64,000 nt of DNA from Zygaena filipendulae (taxonomy: Eukaryota; Arthropoda; Insecta; Lepidoptera; Zygaenidae). Of this stretch, positions 23,462 through 35,307 are shown one piece after another. The stretch is from positions 6,616,501-6,680,500 of the forward strand of contig OU015672.1 of the NCBI GenBank assembly GCA_907165275.2, read 5' to 3'. Numbering within the stretch: the first letter of the stretch is position 1; every line of letters begins with the position of its first letter. A program made the position numbers and the translations under genes. The notes beneath the pieces were generated by a model. It saw nothing but the letters and a program-made list of their open reading frames with translations, made no database searches and was not told where the DNA came from.

Positions 23462-23487
23462 CAGTCGCGGAATGAAAAGGTTCGTCA
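23462..23487 (+). repeat. left terminal inverted repeat of Tc1-like element
   Basis: 26 bp, matching the complement of 25056-25081 base for base. Beyond it the two ends share only a short patch (ATTCGTT), a possible part of a longer transposase-binding site. Confidence 0.93.
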
Positions 23488-23788
23488 ATTTTCAAATTGA
23501 TTCGTTCAACGTATCACGAGCACATATTACTTTTTGAAACTATGTTACAGAATAGGCTCGAGTTAGAGAAAATAAAGTTTAACTGTTCGTTAGTAAAGTT
23601 CAAAATTGTTCAGATCAAGGTAGTTTGACTATTTATTTTGTCAACAAGATTATTATGGATAAACTGCTCATAAACTATAACCTTCTTGTTAGTTCAACCT
23701 GACATTATTATTTCTGTTAATACTATTGTCAATCGGTTAATGTCATAATTGCAAAATATCATAATTTCTCCTAAATAACTATTTTATA

Positions 23789-24799
23789 ATGCCAAGACCT
23801 TTAAGTGTTGAAGAAAGAGCAGCAATTATTGCCGAACATGAAGCTGGCTACAACATCTCAGAGATATCACGTCGTCTAAATGTGACCAGAGATAGTGTGA
23901 GATTCTGGATAAGAAGACATGGCGAAGAAGGTGCACTAGTCGATCATCGTCACAATAATTCTGGTCGCCGTCCTATTCTTAACGCCGCACAAAAATCAGA
24001 CATGAGAAGACAATATGAAGAAAACGGCTTTGTGTCAACGAATCATTTCGCCCAATTATATAATGTTTGTCCAAGAGTGATAAGAAACGCATTACATTCA
24101 ATGGGATTACATTATAGACGACACGTAAAAAAAGTTGCTCTGACAACGGGTCATAAGGAAGCACGGTTAAGATTTGCACAGACTTATTTGAACTTCGATT
24201 GGAGTACCACTATATTCACCGACGAAAAATGTTTTAAGTCGAGCCAACATGGGAGGCTTAATTTATGGAGATATAATAGTACGAGATACACGGAAGACCA
24301 CGTAGTGCCCAATTTCAGTTCTGGACGCATCTCGGCCAATATATGGGGGTGGATGTCAGCGGATGGAGTAGGCGAGCTCGTTCTTCTTCCTTCAAGGGCA
24401 AACGCGACACACTATCTGTCTGTTTTAGAAGACAGTATGCTACCAAGTGTCCGTACCGTGTATCCACTTGATGAGGTTCCTGAGGTCAGATATGTCCAGG
24501 ACAATGCTCGTACGCACACTGCGTGTATTGTGAATGAATGGTTCAACAGGCATAGCGATATAGTGGTGATACCCTGGCCGGCAAGATCTGCAGATTTGAA
24601 CCCGATAGAAAACTTATGGGGTTTAATGGTACAGCGATGGGAAAATAGAAATGAAAGGACCAAAGAGGATTTAGAAAACCACTGCAGAATTATTTGGGAA
24701 GACACTAGAGGCACGGATCTATGCTCTCGTCTAGTGGGTTCCATGAGAAATAGGTTACAAAGTGTGATTGAAGCTAACGGGGGTTATACCAGTTATTAA
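23789..24799 (+). CDS. Tc1-like transposase, intact, 35-residue D-E spacing
   Basis: A 336-aa DNA transposase that would cut and paste the surrounding element. The N-terminal paired-like helix-turn-helix region runs from RPLSVEERAAIIAEHEAG to about residue 45, followed by a GRPR-like motif (SGRRPIL, residues 58-64) and a second helix-turn-helix to about 115. The catalytic triad reads Asp145 (TIFTDEKCF), Asp238 (YVQDNARTH) and Glu274 (SADLNPIENLW). There are 35 residues between Asp238 and Glu274, one more than the 34 usual in Tc1. Basic stretches (RRHVKK, about 110-115) may serve nuclear import. Length matches the family (about 340). No frameshift or internal stop is seen; the ATG follows an AT-rich leader. 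Confidence 0.95.
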   Translation: MPRPLSVEERAAIIAEHEAGYNISEISRRLNVTRDSVRFWIRRHGEEGALVDHRHNNSGRRPILNAAQKSDMRRQYEENGFVSTNHFAQLYNVCPRVIRNALHSMGLHYRRHVKKVALTTGHKEARLRFAQTYLNFDWSTTIFTDEKCFKSSQHGRLNLWRYNSTRYTEDHVVPNFSSGRISANIWGWMSADGVGELVLLPSRANATHYLSVLEDSMLPSVRTVYPLDEVPEVRYVQDNARTHTACIVNEWFNRHSDIVVIPWPARSADLNPIENLWGLMVQRWENRNERTKEDLENHCRIIWEDTRGTDLCSRLVGSMRNRLQSVIEANGGYTSY

Positions 24800-25055
24800 A
24801 AATAAATGTCATTAAACTTATTCGTAGTTTTCATTAACTTTTGCTTGTTATTCATAGTTGTCATTTTGTTGTTGTTTTAACGAGGTTTTATTACATTTTG
24901 TAACATTGCATTGACGAGATAGAAAAAACAAGCAAAACCTGATTTGACAGCAAACGTCATGTTTATTTAAATGTTAGCAGCACTGTTTCTTGCACTGGAA
25001 TGTTGGCATTAGTGGTCTCTTGCAGTACTAGTGCAAACGAATATCGACTCTAAGG

Positions 25056-25081
25056 TGACGAACCTTTTCATTCCGCGACTG
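25056..25081 (-). repeat. right terminal inverted repeat of Tc1-like element
   Basis: Exact inverse of 23462-23487, followed by the TA target duplication. Confidence 0.93.
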
Positions 25082-25201
25082 TACATGTAATAATTGTTTT
25101 TATGTTTCTTCGGCATCACGCAAAATCTCATCGTAAAAATAAGATAAGCTTGGATTTAGTTGGCGAAATATCGATTCATGTAGCAACTATTTTATTCACA
25201 A

Positions 25202-25500
25202 CTAGCTGCTCTCCGCGGTTTCACCCGCGTGAGTTTCGGGATTCCCGCAGGAACTCCAATGCAGTCTAATTTACTCCTTATAACAACAGCTAATTAGCAG
25301 TGACGGGTCAATATCGGTCCAACCGTTTCGGAGATTCACCCGCGTGAGATTCGGAATTCCCGCAGGAACCCCAAACTTCTTTTATATAAACATTGTCCTG
25401 ACAATAATGAACACAAAAAAAAACAATTATCCAATTTGGTCAATCGTTTGGAAGTTATGCGCTTAGCAACACATTTGGCGATTCATTTTTATTATATAGA
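25202..25500 (-). mobile_element. Helitron-like element, subfamily 2
   Basis: Inverse relative of 1065-1371, about 300 bp, with doubled CGCGTGAG / AATTCCCGCAGGAA segments. Lies 120 bp right of the Tc1-like element. Confidence 0.78.
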
Positions 25501-26489
25501 CACAGTAAAATTAATTTTCGTTTCACAACTTTCGATCCAACAACTCCATTGTACTGCACTTTTGCAATTAATTGCACGTCCCAGATAGTATGGATTTGCG
25601 TCAGAACTTTCATGCTTTATACGGTCCAAACGATCGCCAACGGCACATCAGTTGTCAAGGGTGTAAAAGGCTTCCGTCAAGTCAACATGTTTAAAAGGAA
25701 GCGAGTTCATTTTGAATAATAATTAATTAGTTGTGTCATCGATGCGGAACTGATTTGAGGTTTCAGCAAATCTATGAATAAAGATGGTTTTTAAAATTTC
25801 GGTAATTCTTACCAGTTATCTTGCTAATAATAATAATTAATCAAACACTTTCTTTGCTTCTCCAACAGGCATCAGTGTTCGCACAAACACTAATCAGTTA
25901 TGAGTGCTACAGCTTTTATTTTTATATTTGAGGATACATATTACGAAAATTAATTGCATGAAAATTTCTGAACACTTAACGGATATTTGCATCCAATCTT
26001 TTCGATAATAGGCAGAAATTAATCTACATATAAATTTACGCCCAGCAAAAAGAGAGATTTAGGACTCTTATTTAAAACCGAATAGTTATCATCATTTCGA
26101 CGCCTGGACTAGCGCCTTATTATACTCGCCTCTTGCTTAACTTGCTTCTGTTCTGGACCACCCTTGTTCTATTCTTTCCTGACTGCTTTCTACGTAATAT
26201 TATCTTTCTATCTAGTTAATGTCAGCCACGTTCCCCTTCAAGTCCACCGCTGCTATTTCGGCATTGTACAGCTGTAGTTAAATGTTAATGAGCACCAATG
26301 TATTACAATATGTCCACCGTGTAGGTTGTGACGTGGGCGATCGTGACCACAATGATGCCCGAATTAGGTGTTTTGCTATCTAATGAGCTGACGATCGTTG
26401 GAAATATTAGACCATTTTGTGTTGACATGGCGACAGGAAAACTATTCGGTTTTCGACATCCATCTTAGGGAATAAGATTTGTTTAAAGT

Positions 26490-26600
26490 TCTCGTGAATC
26501 TTGAAGATAAAGGTGCGTTCGCGGGATCAATCCCCGCTTCATAGAGAATATTTAGGTTACGGACCTTTGTGTCTACCCTGAGTCTGATCATTTAGTGTGT
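26490..26600 (+). repeat. SINE fragment
   Basis: GCGGGATCAATCCCCGC (B-box-like T arm) followed by AGAATATTTAGGTTACGG and GTCTACCCTGAGTCTG, the body shared with 10947-11000. Confidence 0.5.
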
Positions 26601-26640
26601 ACTAATATAATGTAGTACATAGTCTATAAGTACTATTATA

Positions 26641-26840
26641 TCAGTTGTCTGGGACGCATAGTACAAGCTCTGCTGATTTAGGTCCAGGTCTTAGGGAACT
26701 GCAACAGGCTACTGCTCCTCCACATAGGCCTCTCCCAAAGCTCGCCACCTCAGTCAGTTTTCCGCCACCCACATCCAGCTGGTACCAGTCATGCGTCGCA
26801 ATGTGAAAAGATCCAAGCATTATTATTATTATTATAAAAT
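26641..26840 (-). repeat. LINE-like 3' tail with ATT microsatellite
   Basis: Contains CCACATAGGCCTCTCCCAAA, a motif widespread in lepidopteran non-LTR tails, ending in an ATT repeat at 26818-26835. The open frame across it is not a gene. Confidence 0.45.
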
Positions 26841-28638
26841 TATTATTCTCACGCATTTTTTATGGTGAGTGGCGCTAACTTGACCCCTGTAATTGCATTA
26901 ATACGAATCAATGATTGAATGAAGAACGTTTATATCACTAGTATTTCAATGGATACAAGAATATATCGGCACTAATAAGTACTTGTCCTTAGTTTAATTT
27001 CAACGTTTTATACAAAGCTCGAGCTAATTTATTTACAATAGCTGCCTCTTTAATACTGGTACCTAATTATTTATTGGACCAGTACAGTACAATAGCTCAC
27101 ATTAGGCTCTACCCACACACGTCAGCCTAGTTTTAGAGCAACATCGTAGAACAAAGCCATTATGTAATTTACACGAATACCTTGAGCAGCTGATTGAGTG
27201 GTTTTAATGAATTTAAATTAAATGGCCATACAGCTTGCTATTTATGCAACGGATACATCAATGTTTGTAATAATTATTATACGCTTTTTTAAGGTTTTTT
27301 TTTTTCGAAACCCAAAAGTAAAAGACCTGTAAAAGTTTAGTGATAAGTCAAATTCAAGTTTACTTCGTATTATTGTGTTCTCCTTTTGTTTTAATTTGTA
27401 AAAATAATTTTAACTGAAATTTTGCAGTGAAACTTTGTTATCTTAAATCAGCCCTCCTATGAAAATGAAACCGTTATTTTGTATTTCCATTTCAGTTACT
27501 TCCGACGTCGTTAAAACGCAACCAAATTTCCTGCTGGAATTTAGAACATAACTTCTATATCATTGGAATAAGGTGAAAAATACTTCGAAAATAATATTTA
27601 GAGTCCAGACATTCAATCAGGAGGTGTTCCCGAGCGGCTCGTAAAATAGCTCATAGTTTTGTTGAACACACGTTCGCAAATAGCTTCCGAGTCGATGACC
27701 TGTGATGGCTGAATAACATTATGCCTTTGCCAGCTGAATAGGCTCGCGCATATGGACTTAGAATTTTGCTCGCTCCTTGCGCACGTTGCTTTGAAGTTAC
27801 TTCACGGATTTAGTGATGCTTTGATAAATGATGATGTTTATCCAGCCAGATACACACAAAAGCTATGAGGAATAACATATGTTTTAAAGGCAGAGTCTTA
27901 GGAAATAATCATACACACGGCGACAGTAAAAGTAATGAATGAGTTTATGTCTCAGTTTGTAAACGACCATGAAGTGAAACTTAAAAGAAAGAAGTCCTTA
28001 GAGAAACTTAGGCATAGTCATGCGAAGTTGTGAACGTAACAAACCTTTTTATTTTCACCATACCCAAAGAAGTTTGACTTCAAAAGGAACGTTTGAGTGA
28101 AAGTAAGTTAAGACTACTAATCCTAGAAATAAACCTACCTAACTAATGTTTATAATAAGTAACCGGAAAATTAATAAAATTGCAAAAGCACCGGTCGGGT
28201 CCAGCCCGCTGGCGGTGGAGCGAAAGTGCACCAGTTTATAGCAGGTATGCAAATGTAAGTGCAATTTACTGCAGGTATCTTGCTGATTTATTTCCCACGT
28301 TAAAGGACACGGCATTTGACGGTATAAATTATGATGTTATTTATTAAATTACAATGTTTTCAAGCGTAAGGTTCTCTGTAGCTCAAGAAAGTTGCGATTC
28401 CACGAAAAACCTCTTTTTCCTTACTTAAACGTTATTTAAATAACAAAATTTATTTCTCCTAAAACCCTTGATTTATTAAATGTTCACTTTTCGAACATAT
28501 TATAGTGAGACATTAACTGTTAGTAAAATTGAACCTTGGTATTGTAGTCGGAAGGCTGACCGCATCTAAAGCTCGTTTGACAATTTATCATCAATAAGCC
28601 AACAATGCCTGGAAGCGCGGATTAAACTACAAATATTA

Positions 28639-28704
28639 TGACACAGCCAATTGACTGCCGCTCGGGAAGCTAAGCGGCAGTCAACTGGCTTTGGCTTTGT
28701 CATA
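28639..28704 (+). other. strong isolated hairpin
   Basis: CCAATTGACTGCCGCT and AGCGGCAGTCAACTGG form a 16-position stem with one mismatch around a 10-base loop; outside it TATGACA pairs with TGTCATA. Could be a tiny foldback element or a small-RNA precursor; nothing decides. Confidence 0.5.
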
Positions 28705-29349
28705 AATAGATAAATAAAGACCTCTTTAAATATATTGAATGACGAGCTACGACATAAACGGAATTGTTGTGCTGGTCAGAACAGCACTTGTTACTGTAAA
28801 CTAAAAGACTAACAACCACTATATATCTTGTCTTAAAAATTACACAGGGTATTTTCATAAAAACTCTTTATTTTAAATCCACAACTTTTACATTATAGCA
28901 TTGGCGAGATTGTTGTGCTAGTCACAATAGTCAATACATAGAACCAGATTTAAAAAGAGGAAGTGAACCATAGATTTTTCTTTACAGACTACAGTATTTA
29001 ACCATCAAAATACGCCATAGACGCTAGATATTGAAAACTCGTGGGGAACAGCTTGTAAATAATTTGTAAATTAGCGAGAGTGTTGTGTGTTGTGGGCCCG
29101 TCGCATCGCCTACGTCTAGTTCGCATTGATTAGAAGCTATAATTAGACAGTCAACTTCCTGACTAAAAGCACGGTGACTAACTCCAGCAACACTTAAGCC
29201 GCGTGGGTGATCGCAGCTTGCAGTTTCGTCATGGTTCACGAAACGCTCACCAAAACGGACCAAACTGTTGAAACTGGCAGCTTTTTGTGTCAATTAGTAT
29301 TTAGTACCTATTATAAACATGTCCATAGTACCTATACTTAGCCTGTGAA

Positions 29350-29673
29350 TCCTTACTAATATTAAAAATGCGAAAGTGAGTTTGTTTGTTTGTTGCGCTT
29401 TCACGACTAAATGGCTCAACCGATCACCCCGAAATTTTGCATACACGTTGTCAGGGGTGAAGAGAAGGACATGGGCTACTTTTCATCCCGGAATTCCCAT
29501 GGGAATTTCGGAATTAGCTTAACGCAGAAGAAAGTACATTAAATTTTGTATACTACCTACACGTTGTCAAGGGTAGGTACAGAAAAAATATAGGGTAGTA
29601 AGTACTTTCATCTCGGAATACCCGCGGGATCTCCGATACTAACGTGTTAGCTGAAACCGCGGGGAATAGCTAG
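29350..29673 (+). mobile_element. Helitron-like element, composite
   Basis: TCCTTACTAATATTAAAAAT to GGGGAATAGCTAG; the 3' part (from 29551) is doubled in tandem downstream. Confidence 0.75.
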
Positions 29674-30016
29674 TGATGTAATAATTTGTTTTCTTTTCTT
29701 CTTCAAAATTGACGCTCTTGTGATCTTTAGGATTACTACCGGTCTTCTTCGTTTTTAATCACATATTTCGTTTATTATTTTAATATACTACCTACACGTT
29801 GTCAAGGGTAGGTACAGAAAAAATATAGGGTAGTAAGTACTTTCATCTCGGAATACCCGCGGGATCTCCGATACTAACACGGCTGAAACCGCGGGGAATA
29901 GCTAGTGATGTAATAATTTGTTTTCTTTTCTTCTTCAAAATTGACGCTCTTGTGATCTTTAGGATTACTACCGGTCTTCTTCGTTTTTAATCACATATTT
30001 CGTTTATTATTTTAAT
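29551..30016 (+). repeat. 235-bp tandem duplication carrying a Helitron 3' end
   Basis: 29551-29785 and 29786-30016 are near-identical from TACTACCTACACGTTGTCAA to CGTTTATTATTTTAAT. Each holds the last part of a Helitron-like element (through GAATAGCTAG) plus about 112 bp of flank. The main difference is a small indel near CTAACGTGTTAG versus CTAACACGG. Confidence 0.88.
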
Positions 30017-30092
30017 TATGCTAGTGACAATGTTTCTCAGTAATAAAAAAAATACCTTCTTCCTCTGCTTCTTTAATTACGTCGAAACATCA

Positions 30093-30233
30093 ATGACGAT
30101 ATCAGATAGTTTCCCAAGATAAAACACGGGTCTCTCTCGAAAACCAGTTACTTGCTCGGGGTAAACAAAATGGCTGCTATAGAAAGCGACACGCGTGCAC
30201 TCGAGTCAGTACGACCTCTATCCGACAGCAACC
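30093..30233 (+). repeat. dispersed repeat, copy 2
   Basis: Diverged copy of 377-528. An open frame starts at its ATGGCTGCT-like stretch, but the matching copy has no such frame, so it is not a gene. Confidence 0.62.
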
Positions 30234-30512
30234 GACGGCTGAAGCATTCAACTAATTTATTCTTCATTTGTTTCACCTACAATGTGAAATTTACTCAGTC
30301 AGTCCGGTTCCGGGATATTGTGACTGACCTACCTTACGCTCCAGACGTTATACCATTGGTTTGCAGAAGTTTCGTTATACAATCAATTTTGTAACGAAGA
30401 TGAGCTGACTTTTAAGAGGTGAAACGAAATGTTTACAAAGAAGGTATCCTAAAACTAATGCCTAAGCTTAAGTAATGCATAGACTTAGCGATTATGTTTT
30501 TGGAATAATGAA

Positions 30513-30732
30513 TCCTTCTAATATTATAAACGCGAAAGTTTGTAAGAAATGGATGGATGGATGGATGGATGTTTGTTACTCTTTCACGCAAAAACTACTC
30601 AATGAATTTAAATGAAACTTTACAATAATATAGCTTATACATCAGATTAACACATAGGGTACTTTTTATCCTGGAATTCCCGCGGGAACTCTGAAATTAA
30701 CGCGGGTGAAACCGCGGGGCACAAATATATAG
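30513..30732 (+). mobile_element. Helitron-like element with GGAT repeats, 3' tip mutated
   Basis: TCCTTCTAATATTATAAACG, a (GGAT)n run at about 30548, CGCGGGTGAAACCGCGGGGC then ACAAATATATAG where CTAG is expected. Confidence 0.75.
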
Positions 30733-31439
30733 TTTAAAATATATATATGATATTATATATTCTACATTTTTAACACGTTTTTGTACATTACTCTTTAGAC
30801 AAATCCCGTATCTATTAATAATGTTACTACGGAGTGTCTCATGAAAAAGCGATGTATAGAGTATTATTGTAATGGAACTTCCTTGAGGATAAGGAGATTT
30901 ATTTGTGACGTTTGTAATATAGGCACACTTTTTGTAACGTTACATTTCAGCAGTTGTGGTCGCATATTTATACTATTTTAATATTACAAACCTGAAAGAG
31001 TTTTTTTTTTGTTGAACGCGCTAATCTCAGGAAATACTGGTTCGAAGAATTGAAATGTTCTTTTTTCGTGGGATAGTTGAAATTGAAATTGAAAGAACTT
31101 TATTTGACAAAACACATGGATAGTTACAACATACATTAATTAAAAAAAAAAAGTATGAAGGAGAGACTGCTTCCCAACCGCCAAAAGATCAGAACTGTAC
31201 CGGGCACCAAACCCTCCCGCCAGGCGAGTCCCATTTGGCGACTGAGAAGCAGACCGACCTGCTTTAAATAATAAAAGCGCTTAAAAATTACAATATGCTA
31301 ATTGTGTTGCGGCAAAAAGGTGGCCCGCTCAGCATTAGCCAGGTGCTGCTAAGACCACCCGACGCTGATCTTCCGCTAGTTCACTTATCGAAGAAGGTTT
31401 TGGGCTATACCACATCACGCTACGACCCTATAGGAGCGG

Positions 31440-31483
31440 AACATAAAATATAACACGGGGTGTAACCGCAGGGCCACAGCTAG
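31440..31483 (+). repeat. Helitron 3'-end remnant
   Basis: ACACGGGGTGTAACCGCAGG GCCACAGCTAG; no 5' part recognised. Confidence 0.5.
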
Positions 31484-32259
31484 TAGATATATATGTATAT
31501 GCGGCCAGTGTCATCTAGGACGCCGGATCCTTTTGAGTTTCACTTCTTGTGTGTGTATTTCCTTTGAAAATCTTCAATTTACTATAGTTTTTTATATTAT
31601 GTATCAATCGAAAAAAAAATCTTAAGTGATACTATGTACTTATGTATGTACGTATTGAACATCAATTATTATACGTCCTTATTAGTTCCTTATCTGGTTT
31701 AATAATGATAGAATGGAAATACTGGATTTGTATTTCTGGGCCGTACACCGCTTTAGTCGCCATATATAGACGCACAAGCGGACCGAACGCCATAAATGCA
31801 TGGCAATGATAACTTCATCGCGATGTTGCAAATTAATTCTAATCATTTGTTTACTGTTGCCGGTGCTGTCGTGATCTTAAGGCCCCCACGGCAGGAAACT
31901 AGTGTCATTCGCTATTTAGAAAAAAAAAGGTATCTTCATTTAAAAATAAATCCATGGGAGAATATGACTCAAGGTGTGTGAATCGAATCTGCTACAACTG
32001 GTTCACCGGTAGATTCACCTGGGTCAACTAGACTATGTACTCTGTACTACTGTCCAATATGTGTTTGCTGTGTTTCTCGGTAATAGAAGCGAATGGAACG
32101 TATTGTCAAATGATTCACAGATAGAACCTAACGATGTGCAATTGGAGACAATTGCCTTTTGCATTGAGTTCGTTGGACTTTTGCATATTGAGTGTTCGAG
32201 TCATCTGCGATATGCAGTATCATGAGATCATTGCTATGCTAAATATGACATTCTGTGGA

Positions 32260-32405
32260 AGTTGTATAGGCAACAACTTCCCTACCATCGCCCCATTTCA
32301 TCTTATTTCACTGTTCCCACACACTGTTCGTCACTAATGTATCACTATTATGCAAATTCCACAACGTTTACACAATATTAACTACGAAAAACTAATTTTT
32401 AAAAC
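32260..32405 (+). repeat. dispersed repeat shared with 52545-52690
   Basis: Shares ACACTGTTC[AG]TCACTAATG, TATGCAAATTC and ACGA[AT]AAACTAATTT with 52580-52680. Not classified; explains open frames at both sites. Confidence 0.55.
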
Positions 32406-33179
32406 ATTTCTGCAAAAATCTCGCCAAAAGTACCTTTAACTTTTTAAATGTGGCAACAGGGGGCGCCCTAAGTAGGCGCACTATTTATGTCAGAGAAAAT
32501 AGTGGTATTTTACAAAGTGAGTTAAGTTTGCTAGGCCAGAATATGATAAGATTCAATCAAGATTGGTCATAATAGGTTTGATTCAACTCTTTGAAATGAC
32601 ATTTATATGGAACTGAATATGGGCAAAACTATTGAAAAAGTTATTTTGTATCAATACGTGGGATGCTACCACGCGTCTTACTTCAATTACGAATACTTCT
32701 GAGAACGTGAGGTTTTGAGGTCAATGTCTAAGCAAAACGGAGCCATTTTGATGATAGGATTCATGGAATTAAAAATGTTCTTGTAAATTTTATAGATGTA
32801 CTGGGCCCTTATTCACGACGACGTGACTTTTGTGGCGTGTTATCTTAACGCGCCGTGTTAATAAACAAAAAATGTCTTTTTCTCCTTCTCAAAAAAGTTT
32901 TACTTCTAAAAAACATATTTAAAACGTTTATTATAGTATACAGAATATTAATTTCTAACATTCTGTTGCCTGGAACGTTTGGGAATGAGTTTTTGGGAGG
33001 ACGCGCGTTGGGCAAGGAATGTTGTTGGTCATACTGAATAAGGGCCCTGGTTGTTGTCCGTGACATCGTCTGCGTAAATTTCGGAAATTCCCTCGGGAAC
33101 TCTTTGTTTAGGTATAAAAAGTAACCCACTTCTTTCCTCAGGATAAAATTGACTTATCGAAATCTATTCAGCGGTTTGG

Positions 33180-33325
33180 TTGTGAAAAAGAACTAAATAC
33201 TTGACTGATCATAAGGAAATTTTGCATACACGTTTTCAGAGGTACAGAGCCGGATTTAGAATACTTTATACCTCGGCATTACCGCGGAAACTCCGAAATT
33301 AACGCGGGTGAAATCGCGGGGATTA
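33180..33325 (+). repeat. decayed Helitron-like 3' half
   Basis: TTTTGCATACACGTTTTCAG and AACGCGGGTGAAATCGCGGG; no clear ends. Confidence 0.55.
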
Positions 33326-33595
33326 AGTATTATTGTGTAAATGACGTCACTTGATAGTTTTAATAATAATTTAGTTCAATTATTGCAGTATGTTTAAGAT
33401 ATATTGGAACTTGTGAGAAATTCTTTGTTGTCCTACATTGCAGTTAGGTCAATATAATTATTTATTTATGAGTACCTACTTAATATTCTTAGGACGATAC
33501 GATTGTTATTAAAGGGAAAATGTTGTAATTTATATTATTAATTTTGAACAATAATTGTAAGTAGGTAGCACAGAATTCAATCACTACATAATACA

Positions 33596-33773
33596 TATTA
33601 TAAAACAAAATTCTACGCCGTGTCTGTCTGTCTGTTCGTGATAAACACAAAAACTACTAAATGGATTTTCATGCGGTTCTCACAATAGATAAAGTGATTC
33701 AAGAGGAAGGTTTATACGTATATTTCATCTTGAAACTCCCGCGGTAACTCCGAAATTACCGCGGGGGACAGCT
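33596..33773 (+). mobile_element. Helitron-like element
   Basis: TATTATAAAACAAAATTCTA to CCGCGGGGGACAGCTC; a GTCT repeat at about 33621; 3' tip changed. Confidence 0.62.
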
Positions 33774-33929
33774 CACAAATTGACTATTCATAATGCATTT
33801 TATGGCGCGCCAAGCTACTGCTTGGCGCGGTAGTGACTAGTGCACCTAAATATTATAGAGACCTATCAAATGATGTGTAACGTACAGAAAACATTGTAAT
33901 ACACTTATTAAAATAAAAGAATGAAAACC

Positions 33930-34045
33930 ATAATTATGTTTATCCATCGCACAAAGTCGGTCCCCACCGAGAATCGAACCCGGGACCTTTTTCATCGCGG
34001 GGCGATGTGTCGACTACTAGCGTCTAGCGCCAATTCAGTCGGTGA
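33930..34045 (-). mobile_element. tRNA-derived SINE, diverged copy
   Basis: Minus strand has TTGGCGCTAGACG (A-box region) and GTCCCGGGTTCGATTCTCGG (B box), then GTGGGGACCGACTTTGTG, paralleling the copy at 46105-46240. Confidence 0.7.
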
Positions 34046-34182
34046 CAGTTCATAAAATTATTGGGTCCTTTTATTATTTTGACACTTCTCTTGTAAATAA
34101 CAACGTAATAAAATACTTCTAATTATTATTGTCGTATCGAAATCAAATCTCCCTATGTATAGTTATATATATGTATATGTAC

Positions 34183-34410
34183 TAGCTGTCCCGCGCGGTT
34201 TCACCCGCGATAAATTCATAATACAAACATTGCAACCCCTTGTCATCCCCTTAGGGGTTGAATTTTCAAAAATCCTTTCTTACCGGATGCCTACATACGT
34301 CATACAAAGAACTCACCCTCCAAGTTTCAGGTCTCTGCGATCAGCGGTTTAGGCTGTGCGTTGATCCATCAGTCATTCAGGACAAAACATTTTATATGTA
34401 CATAGATATG
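34183..34410 (-). mobile_element. Helitron-like element, subfamily 4
   Basis: CTAGCTGTCCCGCGCGGTTT, CCCCTTAGGGGTTGAATTTT, CAAGTTTCAGGTCTCTGCGA; close to 14100-14335. Confidence 0.72.
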
Positions 34411-35096
34411 TAGTTCGGATGACAATGCAATATCATTATGACATGAAGCTGATCTGATGATTCAGCCAGAATATGGCCATGGCAACTTTGCTTTTAAACG
34501 GCGCAACCCCATCCAGTTTGGGCTCGTTTGATTTGTTTAGACAAGGACTTTTTTAGTTCATTTTAGTATTAAAACGGTTTTTTTTCTAAGCGTGTTTTTA
34601 AGCTTTCTTCATCCTGTTTCAGGTAATGGGTGCTTTTTGGTAAGCCTGAAGAATAAATAGAAATAGCCGTGTAGCGGGAGCAGGATGGTTGATATGGCTC
34701 AACCGCAACCAAAGGGGAAGCTTCCCGCCGGGCGAGGTGGTATGCCCGGGGAACCGTGGCTCCGACTGTAGATCGTCGGAGGTCGTATTTATGCAGCGCA
34801 TGTGAAAACTTCGTTAGAGCGATTCAGAATCTCCATCTAGCCAGTATTGGTAGCTTCGTTGTAGTTCGTGACTTGTTTCGTAGAGGTCGCCACAGCCGTA
34901 TCAAAATGTTTTGTATAGTTAAGTAAGTAACTGTTTCACTCGCTCGAGTTGCGGAATTTCCGCACGATCTCTTCATATCAGGAACCTTTGCGGGCGTAAG
35001 AAGAACAACCCACCAATATTTCATCACAATCGGTTTAGGAACGCTTAAAGAACAAACGTGCAAACGTTCTTTTTAATTTATAATTATGTACCTACA

Positions 35097-35307
35097 TAGC
35101 TGTCTCGCGCGGTTTCACGCGTGATAATTTTGGAGTTCCCGCGGGAATCCCGGATTACAATATAGCCTATGTTACTCAGGGATAACATAGCCTTCTAATG
35201 GTGAAAGAATTTTTGAAATAGGTCCAGTAGTTTTGGAGTTAAATCGTAACAAACAAACAAACAATCACAAAAAATCAAATCTTTCCTCTTTATAATATTA
35301 GTATAGA
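35097..35307 (-). mobile_element. Helitron-like element
   Basis: TAGCTGTCTCGCGCGGTTTC start, CCCGCGGGAATCCCGGATTA, 5' side TTTATAATATTAGTATAGA. The last recognisable Helitron before a 6.9-kb stretch without one. Confidence 0.7.

Larger units (their letters stand above)
23462..25081 (+). mobile_element. full-length Tc1/mariner-type transposon
   Basis: A 1,620-bp element bounded by perfect 26-bp terminal inverted repeats. The left one begins CAGTCGCGGAATGAAAAGG and continues TTCGTCA; its exact complement ends at 25081. A TA dinucleotide flanks each side (23460-23461 and 25082-25083), the target duplication of this superfamily. It carries one intact transposase gene in the same orientation, with about 330 bp before and 280 bp after. 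Perfect repeats and an open reading frame point to recent insertion; whether it still moves cannot be read from sequence. Confidence 0.95.
25501..29349. other. mostly unassigned intergenic DNA
   Basis: Only the SINE and LINE pieces near 26.5-26.8 kb and the hairpin at 28639 stand out. Confidence 0.4.
30733..33179. other. unassigned intergenic DNA
   Basis: 31070-31290 looks like an old retroelement tail (A run, then GCTTCCCAACCGCC). No gene seen. Confidence 0.35.

Noticed and set aside
24412..24744. 110-codon minus-strand open frame
   Set aside because: Shadow of the transposase gene on the opposite strand.
30152..30394. 80-codon open frame starting near an ATGGCTGCT-like stretch
   Set aside because: Its start lies in a dispersed repeat shared with 377-528 and nothing in it resembles a known protein.
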